From Methylovirgula sp. (GTDB lineage: Bacteria > Pseudomonadota > Alphaproteobacteria > Rhizobiales > Beijerinckiaceae): 64,000 nucleotides of DNA. The notes under the pieces are model-generated. The model did no database searches and was not told where the DNA came from. It saw nothing but the letters and a program-made list of their open reading frames with translations. The translations under genes and the position numbers were made by a program. Positions 43,392-51,770 of the stretch are shown piece by piece; the stretch's first letter is position 1; every line of letters starts with the position of its first letter. The stretch lies in NCBI RefSeq assembly GCF_037200945.1, contig NZ_JBBCGP010000001.1, forward strand, positions 558,001 through 622,000, written 5' to 3'.

Positions 43392-44975
43392 TCAGGCTGT
43401 ATAGCGCCAGGGCATGAGAGCATCGATCTCGGCGTTGGGCCAGCTGTTGGCGAGACGCTCGAGCGTCTGCGCGAGCCAGGCGAGCGGATCGACATCGTTC
43501 ATTTTTGCCGTCTGCAACAATGTCGCTATGGTTGCCCAGGTTCGTCCGCCGCCGTCGCTGCCGGCAAAGAGCGAGTTCTTTCGCGTGATTGTTTGCGGCC
43601 GGATGGCACGTTCCACAATGTTGGAGTCAATCTCGACGCGGCCATCGGTGAGGAAGCGTTCGAGCGTCGCCCGCCGTGAGATGGCGTAGCGGATTGCCTC
43701 CGCCAATTTGGACTTGCCGGAGATACGTGGAAGCGCGTCTTGCCAAAGCTTGAACAGATCGGCGACGATCGCGACCGAGGTTTCCTGGCGGGCTGCGACG
43801 CGTGCATTTGGATCTTTGCCGCGCACCTTCTCCTCGATCTCCCACAGCTGGGTCATGCGTTCGATTGTCGTGGTCGCGAGTTTGGAACTGCCGGCGATGT
43901 GCAGTTCGTAAAATTTTCTTCGAACGTGGGACCAACATCCCGCGAGCGTGATGGCATCATTGCCGCGGTCGGGCCGCGCAAGACGATTATAGGCCGTATA
44001 CCCATCCACCTGCAGGATGCCCCGATAATTGTCGAGATGGCGGGCGACACATTCGCCCGACCGGCTATCCTCGAAGCGGTAGGCAACCATCGGCGGACCG
44101 CTGCCGCCGAAGGTCCGGTCATCTCGCACGTAAGCCCAGAGATAGGCTGTCTTGGTGCTGCCGGAGCCTGGTTCCAAGGTTGGCAGCGTGGTTTCGTCGG
44201 CGAAGATCCTCTCGGCCTTCTTGATCAGCGTGAGGACGTGGTCGGAGAGGATCTCGAGTTCAAATCCGAGCCGGCCCATCCATTGCGCCATCAGGGCTCG
44301 GTCGAGATCCACCTTGTCGCGGGCGTAAATCGCTTCCTGGCGGTAGAGCGGCAGGCCGTCGGCATATTTTGAGACCGCGATCTGCGCCAGAAGCGCTTCG
44401 GTCGGGATGCCGCCCTCGATGATATGGGCTGGTGCCGGGGCCTGAACGACGCCATCTTCGTTCCTGAAGGCGTATTTCGGCCGGCGCGTGACGATGACAC
44501 GGAACTTCGCCGCGACCACATCGAGCCGCTCCGAGACATCCTCGCCGATCAGGATCTTCTGCTTGCCGGCGTGCTCCGGAAGCTCAGCCGGTTCGATAAC
44601 GATCTCGACCCGCTCGAGATGCGGCGCAAAACCCTTGCGAGGCCGTGCGGCTCGTTTGGCCTTGTCAGGGTCCTGCCGTTTATCGAGCTCGGCCTGGATG
44701 GCCCCGAGCCCGGTTTGAACCTCGTCGAAGACGAAGGCACTCTGTTCATCGTCAAGCGCATTGGAGCCGAGTTTTTCGGAGCGGCGCCCGAACCTTGCCC
44801 GCTCCAGCGTCTTGAGGATCGAGGTCAGGCGCGCGATCCGTTCTTCGGCGCTCGCATTCAGGGCTTGAAGTTCGGCAACTTCACCCTTGAGAGCATCCGT
44901 TTTCTCAGCCATGGCCAGCACCATGGCTTTGAGCGCATCAACATTGTCGGGGAGATCGAAAACCGGCGCCGGCAT
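43392..44975 (-). CDS. tnpC: IS66 transposase TnpC
   Basis: 527 residues. It has an N-terminal coiled coil (VDALKAMVLAMAEKTDALKG...), a zinc-finger-like region, the DDE_Tnp_IS66 core with FADETTLPTLEPG (first Asp), ILQVDGYTAYNRLA (second Asp) and the late RVEIDSNIVERAIRP with Glu, and the IS66 C-terminal domain ending DALMPWRYTA. It is the catalytic protein of the element; TnpA and TnpB are accessory proteins of unclear role. It is full length and apparently intact. Confidence 0.95.
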   Translation of the reverse strand: MPAPVFDLPDNVDALKAMVLAMAEKTDALKGEVAELQALNASAEERIARLTSILKTLERARFGRRSEKLGSNALDDEQSAFVFDEVQTGLGAIQAELDKRQDPDKAKRAARPRKGFAPHLERVEIVIEPAELPEHAGKQKILIGEDVSERLDVVAAKFRVIVTRRPKYAFRNEDGVVQAPAPAHIIEGGIPTEALLAQIAVSKYADGLPLYRQEAIYARDKVDLDRALMAQWMGRLGFELEILSDHVLTLIKKAERIFADETTLPTLEPGSGSTKTAYLWAYVRDDRTFGGSGPPMVAYRFEDSRSGECVARHLDNYRGILQVDGYTAYNRLARPDRGNDAITLAGCWSHVRRKFYELHIAGSSKLATTTIERMTQLWEIEEKVRGKDPNARVAARQETSVAIVADLFKLWQDALPRISGKSKLAEAIRYAISRRATLERFLTDGRVEIDSNIVERAIRPQTITRKNSLFAGSDGGGRTWATIATLLQTAKMNDVDPLAWLAQTLERLANSWPNAEIDALMPWRYTA

Positions 44976-45048
44976 GACGCAGATCAGAGCATATTTTCAC
45001 CCCGGTGGCGCGCATTTTCGGCCGCGTGATTCACTCTGCCGCAGCGAT

Positions 45049-45393
45049 TTACCCAACAAACTCAGGCGGCTTCACTGTCACCGCATGAACCCGCTTCCAA
45101 TCCATGCCGTCGACAAGCGCCATCAGCTGCGCCTGATTGAGTTGAACCCGATGATGCCCGATCTTCGGCCAGCAGAACTGCGCTGTCTCCAGGCGCTTCG
45201 CATAAAGAACAACCCCGGACCCGTCCCAAAAGACGATCTTGATTCTGTCGGCCCGCTTGGCACGAAAAACATAAAGAGCGCCGTCGAACGGATCACTGCC
45301 GGCGTCCCGCACCAGCGACAATAACCCGTCCATGCCTTTTCGAAAATCGATCGGATGACTGGCCAGAAAAACTTTGACGCCGGACGGGATCAT
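45049..45393 (-). CDS. tnpB: IS66 accessory protein TnpB
   Basis: 114 residues with the TnpB signature VKVFLASHPIDFRKGMDGL and later VFRAKRADRIKIVFWDGSG, then the KRLETAQFCWP segment. It is the second gene of IS66. It overlaps tnpA by 4 bases and lies 73 bases ahead of tnpC. Confidence 0.95.
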   Translation of the reverse strand: MIPSGVKVFLASHPIDFRKGMDGLLSLVRDAGSDPFDGALYVFRAKRADRIKIVFWDGSGVVLYAKRLETAQFCWPKIGHHRVQLNQAQLMALVDGMDWKRVHAVTVKPPEFVG

Positions 45394-45779
45394 GCCGAGC
45401 GAACCGCGCGCACCACGCGCCGCAAATGTGCCTCATCAGCCATGGCGTCCGCACGGATGACAATATCGCCGACAACGATTTCGATAAATGCCGACGCGGA
45501 CGTCGCGGGTTCAGGCGAGGCATCCAGCTGCGGCGCCGTCAGGCTGACCGATCCCTTACGCAGCGCCTTCCGACGCCAATCGAAGAGCTGCGAAGGGCCA
45601 ATACCGATGCGACGCGCGATCTCCGACACGTTCGCGCCAGGCACCAGAGAGTCGGCTATCGCTTGATCTTTGAGCTCATCTGACCATCGCCGGCGCAGAC
45701 GAACCGGAGCGCCCTCAAGACGTTCCGCAACCGCCTCGATCATATGGAAGCTTCTATCACTAGAACTAGGCGCAGACAT
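45390..45779 (-). CDS. tnpA: IS66 accessory protein TnpA
   Basis: 129 residues (or 117 from the internal Met at residue 13). The helix-turn-helix RRRWSDELKDQAIADSLVPG and NVSEIARRIGIGPSQLFDWR is the typical IS3/IS66 DNA-binding module. It is the first gene of the leftward IS66 operon and likely binds the terminal repeats. Confidence 0.93.
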   Translation of the reverse strand: MSAPSSSDRSFHMIEAVAERLEGAPVRLRRRWSDELKDQAIADSLVPGANVSEIARRIGIGPSQLFDWRRKALRKGSVSLTAPQLDASPEPATSASAFIEIVVGDIVIRADAMADEAHLRRVVRAVRSA

Positions 45780-45862
45780 AGAAGCTCACATCAATGCTTG
45801 TGATCCAGCATCAATAACTGCTCCCAAAATCCCATGCCAGATGGGATCACCTTGCCGCTTAC

Positions 45863-45870
45863 ATTTCGGT
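45863..45870. repeat. 8-bp target-site duplication, right copy
   Basis: ATTTCGGT directly outside the IS66 right end, identical to 43362-43369. Confidence 0.9.
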
Positions 45871-46557
45871 GCCGTTCCGCGTTAAAACACGGGAATCCAG
45901 CTACATCCGAGCTCGGGTTTCAAGCACGCAGAGACTTGGCAGCGATCTCGATATCGACCGGCGAGCTGAATGACGCGATGACGGCCACCGCAAATGTAAT
46001 GATAAGCCGGTACTCGAGCTGTCAACTCGCGTGGGCTGCGCAAGTGCTCGCCGCAACAACCGCCCGATATGCTGTATGTGAGCCCGCCGTTCTCAAAGCA
46101 GTGAATGAGAACTGGCGAAGCCTTCCCGGCTTGGAAACTGCCTTCGCCCAATTTCTCGAATTCTTTATCGAAGATCGCGCAGGCCATCTCGATATGGCCC
46201 GGGACAGTCTGGGGTAACCAATATTCGCCTTGCTCGCCGCGTGCTCGGTGCAGAGGAGCCTCTTTCTGAGCGTATGGCGCTGAAGATTGTCAATCGTGTG
46301 TGGACGCCCCGTTGGATGCAAGGGTTTTTCTATGGGTAAGGGTGTGGTCAGGCGCTTTCGTGTGTCCGGCCTCATGATGCGGCTTTTCACACGCCGCGGG
46401 CCCGTATGGGAAGTCCGCGAGCCGAGTCCAAATCGGCGTTGCGCGCTCGAAGCGCTCCGATTGACGCTGGTTTTCTCGGCTCCGTCTCATTGACCGTTTG
46501 CCCTTACCCGTTGATCGACCTGCTCACATCTCCGACGTCTTCAGCTGCGGTCGACGC
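45871..46557. other. Stretch between IS66 and IS110 without a confident gene
   Basis: About 690 bases. A plus-strand frame that opens inside IS66 and ends at 46217 contains a protein-like helical segment (ARYAVCEPAVLKAVNENWRS, then FAQFLEFFIEDRAGHLDMAR) but has no start outside the IS, so it may be the tail of a lost gene. The rest, up to the IS110 transposase, probably includes one end of that element. Confidence 0.4.
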
Positions 46558-47589
46558 TCAGGCGCCGGCCAGCCGCGAAGCTTGATAAATTCCACCCTTA
46601 GTCATTAATGCCCACGCAATCCGCGCGGTGCGATTTGCAAGAGCCACCGCGACGACCAGCCGCGGCTTTCTCGCCATCATTCGTGCCAGCCACGATCCCT
46701 CTGGCGCGCCTTTTCGTGCAGCCCATCGCACCTGCGTTATCGCGCCGCTAACGAGCAGCCGACGCAAATCCCGCTGGCCCATCTTGGATGTTCCGCCTAA
46801 CTTAGTCTTGCCTCCAGATGAGTTCTGCTTAGGCGTCAAGCCCAACCAGGCAGCAAAATCCCGCCCCTTGCCGAAGCTTTCGGGCGGAGGTGCCAGGGCT
46901 TCCATTGCGGTCGCGCAGATCACCCCAATTCCCGGGATGGTCATCAAGCGTCTTGCAGTCTCGTCAGCCCGCGCCCGCTCGCGCAATTCTTTTTCGAGCA
47001 ATGCGATCTGTTCGGAAAGCTTCGTTATGTGGTCAAGAAGCAGTCGGCAGACCCCAAGGATGCAAGCCGGTAGGCCGCTGCTTTCCGGATCCTGAGTCGC
47101 TGCCGCAAGCCGCTCGACATGTGCCGGTCCATTGGGAGCAACTACGCCGTACTCGGCCATGTGTCCGCGAACAGCATTGATGGCTTGCGTGCGTTGACGG
47201 ACGAGAAGATCACGGGTCTTGAACGCAACCCCGGCCGCCTGCTTCTCGACGGATTTCACCGCCACGAAACGCATAGTGGGTCGGGATGCGGCTTCAGCGA
47301 TCGCTTCCGCATCAGCGGCGTCATTCTTGTTTCGCTTCACGAAAGGCTTCACGTAGATCGGCGCAATCAATCGCACGTCGTGTCCGAGCGCGCTGATTTG
47401 CCGGGCCCAATGGTGCGCGCTAGCGCAAGCCTCCATGGCAACAAGACATCTCGGCATGGCGGCGAAGAACGGGAGAAGTTTCGCTCGTGAGAGCGTCCGG
47501 CGGAACGCAACCGAGCCGTCCGATCCCGCTCCATGGAGCTGGAATACATTCTTCGCCAGATCAAGCCCGATGATGCTAACTTCTTTCAT
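46558..47589 (-). CDS. IS110-family transposase
   Basis: 343 residues. The DEDD_Tnp_IS110 N-terminal domain begins SIIGLDLAKNVFQLHG (first Asp) and continues with VAMEACASAHHWARQ (Glu) and KRNKNDAADAEAIAEAA (Asp pair). The C-terminal Transposase_20 domain has MTIPGIGVICATAMEA and the region with the essential Ser. This recombinase is guided by a bridge RNA encoded in the noncoding end of the element. ATG 47589 is preferred over a longer frame. Element ends were not fixed, as IS110 lacks clear inverted repeats. Confidence 0.93.
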   Translation of the reverse strand: MKEVSIIGLDLAKNVFQLHGAGSDGSVAFRRTLSRAKLLPFFAAMPRCLVAMEACASAHHWARQISALGHDVRLIAPIYVKPFVKRNKNDAADAEAIAEAASRPTMRFVAVKSVEKQAAGVAFKTRDLLVRQRTQAINAVRGHMAEYGVVAPNGPAHVERLAAATQDPESSGLPACILGVCRLLLDHITKLSEQIALLEKELRERARADETARRLMTIPGIGVICATAMEALAPPPESFGKGRDFAAWLGLTPKQNSSGGKTKLGGTSKMGQRDLRRLLVSGAITQVRWAARKGAPEGSWLARMMARKPRLVVAVALANRTARIAWALMTKGGIYQASRLAGA

Positions 47590-47826
47590 GGACGCCTCTC
47601 CTCTCCTCGCGGTCCTTCGACAACCGCGACCTTGGCACAAGATGCCGTCGGAGGGGCGTCCACCCCATCGGCGTTGAACTTTGGCTCTGACTCATATGTG
47701 GAACGGCCCGACTGGCAAGGTGATTTTGGAGATCTGATCCAGTCCGCGGCGGTGCAGTCATATGTCCGGCCTTTCAATGCGGACACTTGACCGCTGGCCA
47801 TGATGAGATCCGCGATATGCGGTCGC

Positions 47827-47877
47827 TGTTGATTTCCACTGAGAGCTGACCCAGCGCAGAGGGATATTTCCACCGAG
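47827..47877. repeat. Orphan IS21-type terminal repeat
   Basis: TGTTGATTTCCACTGAGAGC and the following GAGGGATATTTCCACCGAG match, with few differences, the istA-side end of IS21 copy 1 (read inward from 21861). No istA or istB follows. It is a solo end of a related element, oriented as a left terminus. Confidence 0.7.
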
Positions 47878-47918
47878 CGGCGCGAACCTAAAAAGTAGGC
47901 TGCCAGCGTGGGGACTCT

Positions 47919-48320
47919 TCAATGCTGATGTTTGAACCATTCTTGGATAGCGATCACCAGGGCGAACATGCGATTCGTCCCAAAGAGCAAGACGCCCACG
48001 AGGAGCGCGTGCTTCGATAGCCAGTCGTAAAGAGGCCTACGATTTCGGAAGAAAAATATAATGATGATAATGAGATAACCTAAATACAGCCCAACGGCGA
48101 ACGCAAGATCAAGGGAAGACAAAACTTCAAAGAAGAAGAATTGGCCAATCACCCCTGCTACTGGCAGGACAATGAAGACGACGAGAAATATGAGAACCGC
48201 TTGGCTCAAGAACGGCGCGGTCAATCGCACCACCTCCGGAGTCACAAGCAGAAAGCTCACCAGATCGATTGCATTGATAATAATTTCCTTCTGGGCAACG
48301 ATCTCCTGCCACTGCGACAT
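47919..48320 (-). CDS. Small multi-pass membrane protein
   Basis: 133 residues from ATG 48320 (AGGGG 6 bases upstream). After a short amphipathic start (MSQWQEIVAQKEIIINAIDL), three or four hydrophobic helices follow (LIFLVVFIVLPVAGVIGQFF, FAVGLYLGYLIIIIIFFF, ALLVGVLLFGTNRMFALVI). It has no recognised family. A longer frame upstream overlaps the decayed restriction gene and is not used. It could be a membrane effector of the neighbouring STAND gene, though it reads the other way. Confidence 0.6.
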   Translation of the reverse strand: MSQWQEIVAQKEIIINAIDLVSFLLVTPEVVRLTAPFLSQAVLIFLVVFIVLPVAGVIGQFFFFEVLSSLDLAFAVGLYLGYLIIIIIFFFRNRRPLYDWLSKHALLVGVLLFGTNRMFALVIAIQEWFKHQH

Positions 48321-48363
48321 TCCTCGCCCCTGAATTTGTTTAAGCCTGTATATTGCGTGTAAG

Positions 48364-48790
48364 TTAGCCTTGAACCATGTTTGGATCGAGATCTGATGCG
48401 GGTTTTCGAGAGAAGCGATTTGGGGCAATCCGTATAGAGTTGCATCCGGGGACGTCGTCGGGCCGGACAAAGTCTGGCTCGTGGGCGCAGCGGAACAGCT
48501 GGATCGTTCCCGGGGCGGTTCGATAGACGAGCGGCACGCCGCCCCAACTCCAGAGCCGATTGTGCGGCTGAGCGAAGGCGGCATCATCTGGATAGTACAG
48601 CACATCAAAGACGAAGGCTTGGGCAAGAGGCGCCCGACCGTGGCCGCCGGCTTCGAAGAAAACGGCGCGAGCGCCGTATCGTCTTTATCGGGCGGGCGGC
48701 TGTCGCTGAGCGTGACCGAAGCCGAAACAACCGCTACGATCCTGGTCAGCGCGGTCGCGATCCCCTGTGCGCCGAAGTTGTGTTTCAGCT
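48364..48790 (-). pseudogene. Relic of an Eco57I-type restriction-modification protein N-terminus
   Basis: A minus-strand frame from 48684 to 48364 encodes RYGARAVFFEAGGHGRAPLA, QAFVFDVLYYPDDAAFAQPH, NRLWSWGGVPLVYRTAPG and FRCAHEPDF. WGGVPLVYR with LFRCAH-x-PDF is the pattern I associate with N-terminal regions of Eco57I-type methylase/restriction proteins. The preceding part (LKHNFGAQGIATALTRIVAV) is in another frame and a TAA lies at 48685-48687, so a frameshift splits it. The rest of the gene is missing. It is head-to-head with the STAND gene. Confidence 0.5.
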
Positions 48791-48802
48791 GAGAGTATCT
48801 GG

Positions 48803-51520
48803 ATGAATCCGAAGCGCAAGACAGCGCAGATTGATAGCCTGGCCGAAGCTATCGGCTACGTTGCCACGGACTTCGAGCGGTTTGGCGGCCTTTTCCTGGA
48901 CGCGCTACTTGAAGTGCCGATGAACCATCAGGGGACCAATCTTGTCGGCTATCCCGTGGGTGGAGTGGTCGATACCGTCAGCGACGACGGACGGATTGTT
49001 GCCGAGTACTCTGACGCCAGCGACTACTTCGAACGTCCGATGAGCAAAGCGGAGGGCGATCTTAGGAAGGCGCTTGGCCGAAAACCATCCGCGCACGATA
49101 TCTTTTTGCTGTCGGGTCGGCGAAAACGGCCACAGATCGCGCAGGAATTCGAAGCCATTGTTCGAACGTGGCCGGAAATGCAGGGCAGAACTCTGCATTT
49201 GTGGGGCGCCGAAGAGATCGCGACGGAGCTGATTGAAAAACTGATCTTCAGCGATACCACAGTCCGTCGCCTCGCCCCTTTCATTCCGGAGCTGCAGCGG
49301 ATCCGGGACGAAGAGGCGGTGAGCCGATTGGCTCCTGCGCCTGAGCGGCACCGCATTCCTCGACTTGGCGTGGAAGCCGAACTTTCACGGCGCATCTCAG
49401 CGAATCCCGTAACGACAATCAGCGGCATCGGCGGCCTTGGCAAATCGGCCGCGGCGGCGGCCTACGCTGCAGATCATGAAGATGATTATGACCTGATAAT
49501 CTGGCTCGAGGCTGGTGAGGTTCATCGGCCGGAGGATCTCCAGTCGCTTGCCTTAGTGAGGGGAGGCGAGGCACGCAACATCACCGCCTTGCTGCGTACC
49601 CGGGCATGTCTTTTGGTAATCGACGACGTCAGGCTTGCCCTTTCGGAACCGCGCCTCGCCGAACTTTGTGGCCCACGTTCGCGGATAATCTTGACACAGC
49701 GGACCGCGTCGCCAGGCTCATATGAACTGCCTATGCTTACCCGTACTGAAGCGCAGAGTCTTTTCGATCATGAAGGCACGGCCTGCCCGCCCGCCACTTT
49801 TGATATTATCTGGTCTAAGGTCGGCGGCCACCCTCTCAGCCTCAGCTTGATCGGCGCGGCTGTGCGAGGGGGTGCCAAATGGGCGGAAATCATTCTCGAC
49901 TGCGAAGCCGTCGGGGAATTGGAACATGACGGCCAGAGGCTTGCTGACCGGCTCTTGGATCGTCTCCGCACTACGCTGGGGCGCGAACTCTCGGTTTTCG
50001 CGTGGGCCGGGCAGCCGAATTGTGGGCAGGAGTTCTTAGAGCACGTCATCCGCCCGCTAGGCATCCGCAAACTTAGGAGTTATGGGCTTACCACCGCAGA
50101 CCGAAGCGGAGTTATCCGACTACACGACGTCGTGTTCGCAGCTTTGAACGACGAGTGGTGTTCGCGTCCGCGGCGCTCGGAACTTGATTCTGCATTGGAA
50201 ACTTACTTGCTCTCCAGCGCAGATGAAACAGGCCTACGATTTTGGACAATCGCACGTATTCTCCGCCCGAAGATTGAGAAACTCGTTGCAGAGAAATCCC
50301 CATCGGCCGCCTTCCGATATGCCCTGCTTTCGGTATGGGATCCTGGAGAGCTGCAACCGGAACTAGTCGGTGACCCGCTGGTAATTGCGGAGGCCCTCAT
50401 CGGACGTTCGCCGGCTCCTCTAGAGGTAATCGCAGTCATCGAGGCAATTGAGCAACTGTTCTTCTACGACAAGCTGAAAGATGACGGGATCGCTAAGAAG
50501 GGGTTGCGAGAACGTTTAGCCGCTTTTGACATTCTTGCCGAACTACCCGGCCTAACCGATAGACAGACCGCGGAGGTACAGCACCATAAGGGCAAGGCGC
50601 TGAAGCGACTTGGCGGACCCGACGCCGCGGCCGAACTTTTCGAGCGGGTGTTAAGCGGCCCGTCACCGCTCCACGAAACCCGTCTGCAGTTGATAGATAT
50701 TTACAGAGTAAGTCCTGCCAAAGTCGATCGGGCCATTCAGCTGGTGGACGACATTCTCGGCCACAGAGCGGGGCAAGAGGGCGTGACCTACTCCGTGCTC
50801 CTTGGCCTCATCGAGCGCCTGCCGTGGGGCTCCGGCAGCTGGCGGGCCGGCCTAATTCAGCGCCATTCGGAGGCAATCGAGCGCACAATTGTGGAGGCGG
50901 CAAATGTCGGCGTTCTGCAGGCGTTTCGTGCATTCGCTGCCTTAGGCCGATATCTGTCTACGGAGGAGCCCGCCTTATTCCAGCGCATCCTCCAGCGCTT
51001 GCCAGAACCAACTGCTGACAGCCTACAGACCGACAGCGACCGATTTTCATGGGCTGAAATCTTTTTCGAAGCGTCCCGCCTCCAGGGCGATGACGCCCCA
51101 CGGCTCCAGGCCGAAGCGCTGGCGCTCCATGAAGCAGAGGTACGACCGCAGCGCTTCCATCTTCAGCGACGCGCCGAACTGCTGATCGAAATGGGGCGAC
51201 CGGGCGACGGCGAGTTGCTCTTGCGTGAGCGCGACGATCTCGAAACTAACGAGTGGCTCCAACGGCTCATGGCGCGGGCACGGTTCGCGCAGGGCGACGC
51301 GCCCGACGCTTTGATATGGATCAATAAAGCACTGGATCGCCTGAAGGCCGATCATTTCCGCAGCGAGTTCTTGGAGCTGCGGTACGACATTCGAAGTAGG
51401 CTTGGCGAAGTTTGCGCTGGTGAGGATTTAATGAACGCTTGGCGGTCAAGCCAAAAGAATGCGGAAACCGCCCGACTGCGCGCTCGGCTCGATGACGCGG
51501 GTCTATCCACGCTATCATGA
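48803..51520 (+). CDS. STAND NTPase with nuclease-like N-terminus and TPR-like C-terminus
   Basis: About 905 residues. The N-terminal 150 residues (HQGTNLVGYPVGGVVDTVSD, IVAEYSDASDYF) have a D57...E68 arrangement like a PD-(D/E)XK fold, but the Lys position is Ser, so activity is uncertain. The STAND/NB-ARC module has P-loop SGIGGLGKS (208-215), LLVIDDV (Walker B) and SRIILTQRT. The C-terminal half is a helical repeat region (AAELFERVLSG, RAIQLVDDILGH), as in Avs-type phage sensors. Phage-protein sensing followed by effector activation is the likely role. It is bracketed by orphan IS21 ends. Confidence 0.8.
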   Translation: MNPKRKTAQIDSLAEAIGYVATDFERFGGLFLDALLEVPMNHQGTNLVGYPVGGVVDTVSDDGRIVAEYSDASDYFERPMSKAEGDLRKALGRKPSAHDIFLLSGRRKRPQIAQEFEAIVRTWPEMQGRTLHLWGAEEIATELIEKLIFSDTTVRRLAPFIPELQRIRDEEAVSRLAPAPERHRIPRLGVEAELSRRISANPVTTISGIGGLGKSAAAAAYAADHEDDYDLIIWLEAGEVHRPEDLQSLALVRGGEARNITALLRTRACLLVIDDVRLALSEPRLAELCGPRSRIILTQRTASPGSYELPMLTRTEAQSLFDHEGTACPPATFDIIWSKVGGHPLSLSLIGAAVRGGAKWAEIILDCEAVGELEHDGQRLADRLLDRLRTTLGRELSVFAWAGQPNCGQEFLEHVIRPLGIRKLRSYGLTTADRSGVIRLHDVVFAALNDEWCSRPRRSELDSALETYLLSSADETGLRFWTIARILRPKIEKLVAEKSPSAAFRYALLSVWDPGELQPELVGDPLVIAEALIGRSPAPLEVIAVIEAIEQLFFYDKLKDDGIAKKGLRERLAAFDILAELPGLTDRQTAEVQHHKGKALKRLGGPDAAAELFERVLSGPSPLHETRLQLIDIYRVSPAKVDRAIQLVDDILGHRAGQEGVTYSVLLGLIERLPWGSGSWRAGLIQRHSEAIERTIVEAANVGVLQAFRAFAALGRYLSTEEPALFQRILQRLPEPTADSLQTDSDRFSWAEIFFEASRLQGDDAPRLQAEALALHEAEVRPQRFHLQRRAELLIEMGRPGDGELLLRERDDLETNEWLQRLMARARFAQGDAPDALIWINKALDRLKADHFRSEFLELRYDIRSRLGEVCAGEDLMNAWRSSQKNAETARLRARLDDAGLSTLS

Positions 51521-51529
51521 TCGTCAGTA

Positions 51530-51569
51530 TGTTGATTTCCATTGAGAGCTGATGGAGTGGAAATCAACA
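51530..51569. repeat. Two orphan IS21-type ends face to face, 12-bp perfect inverted repeat
   Basis: TGTTGATTTCCA (51530-51541) and TGGAAATCAACA (51558-51569) are perfect inverted repeats; the left arm continues TTGAGAGCTGA like other IS21 ends in this window. They lie 9 bases after the STAND stop codon. The palindrome could also fold in RNA as a terminator, but it has no T run. Confidence 0.75.
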
Positions 51570-51770
51570 GACGGCCTCTAATCGGGCCGATGACCCATTA
51601 TTTCTCCCAATAGTTGTGACAACCCAGTTGCGAAGAGAATCCTGCGTTTCTAACAGTTTGCCTCGTGGGACTGTTGGTTGGCTAAACTATGGTGCGAGCC
51701 GCGGAGATTGGCTTCTTCGGCATTTACGCGCTAGAAATGCATCAGGGACAGAGCCGAACTGGATCGAAAA

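Larger units (their letters stand above)
43370..45862 (-). mobile_element. IS66-family insertion sequence, complete with 8-bp target duplication
   Basis: 2,493 bp. The left end starts GTAAGCGGTTAGCCGCGG and the right end, read inward, starts GTAAGCGGCAAGG; the shared GTAAGCGG is typical of IS66. It is flanked by identical ATTTCGGT octamers. It holds tnpA, tnpB and tnpC reading leftward. The exact duplication shows a single clean and fairly recent insertion. Confidence 0.95.

Noticed and set aside
48481..48792. Plus-strand open frame opposite the restriction relic
   Set aside because: It is the antisense of the decayed minus-strand gene, has low-complexity composition and no family resemblance.
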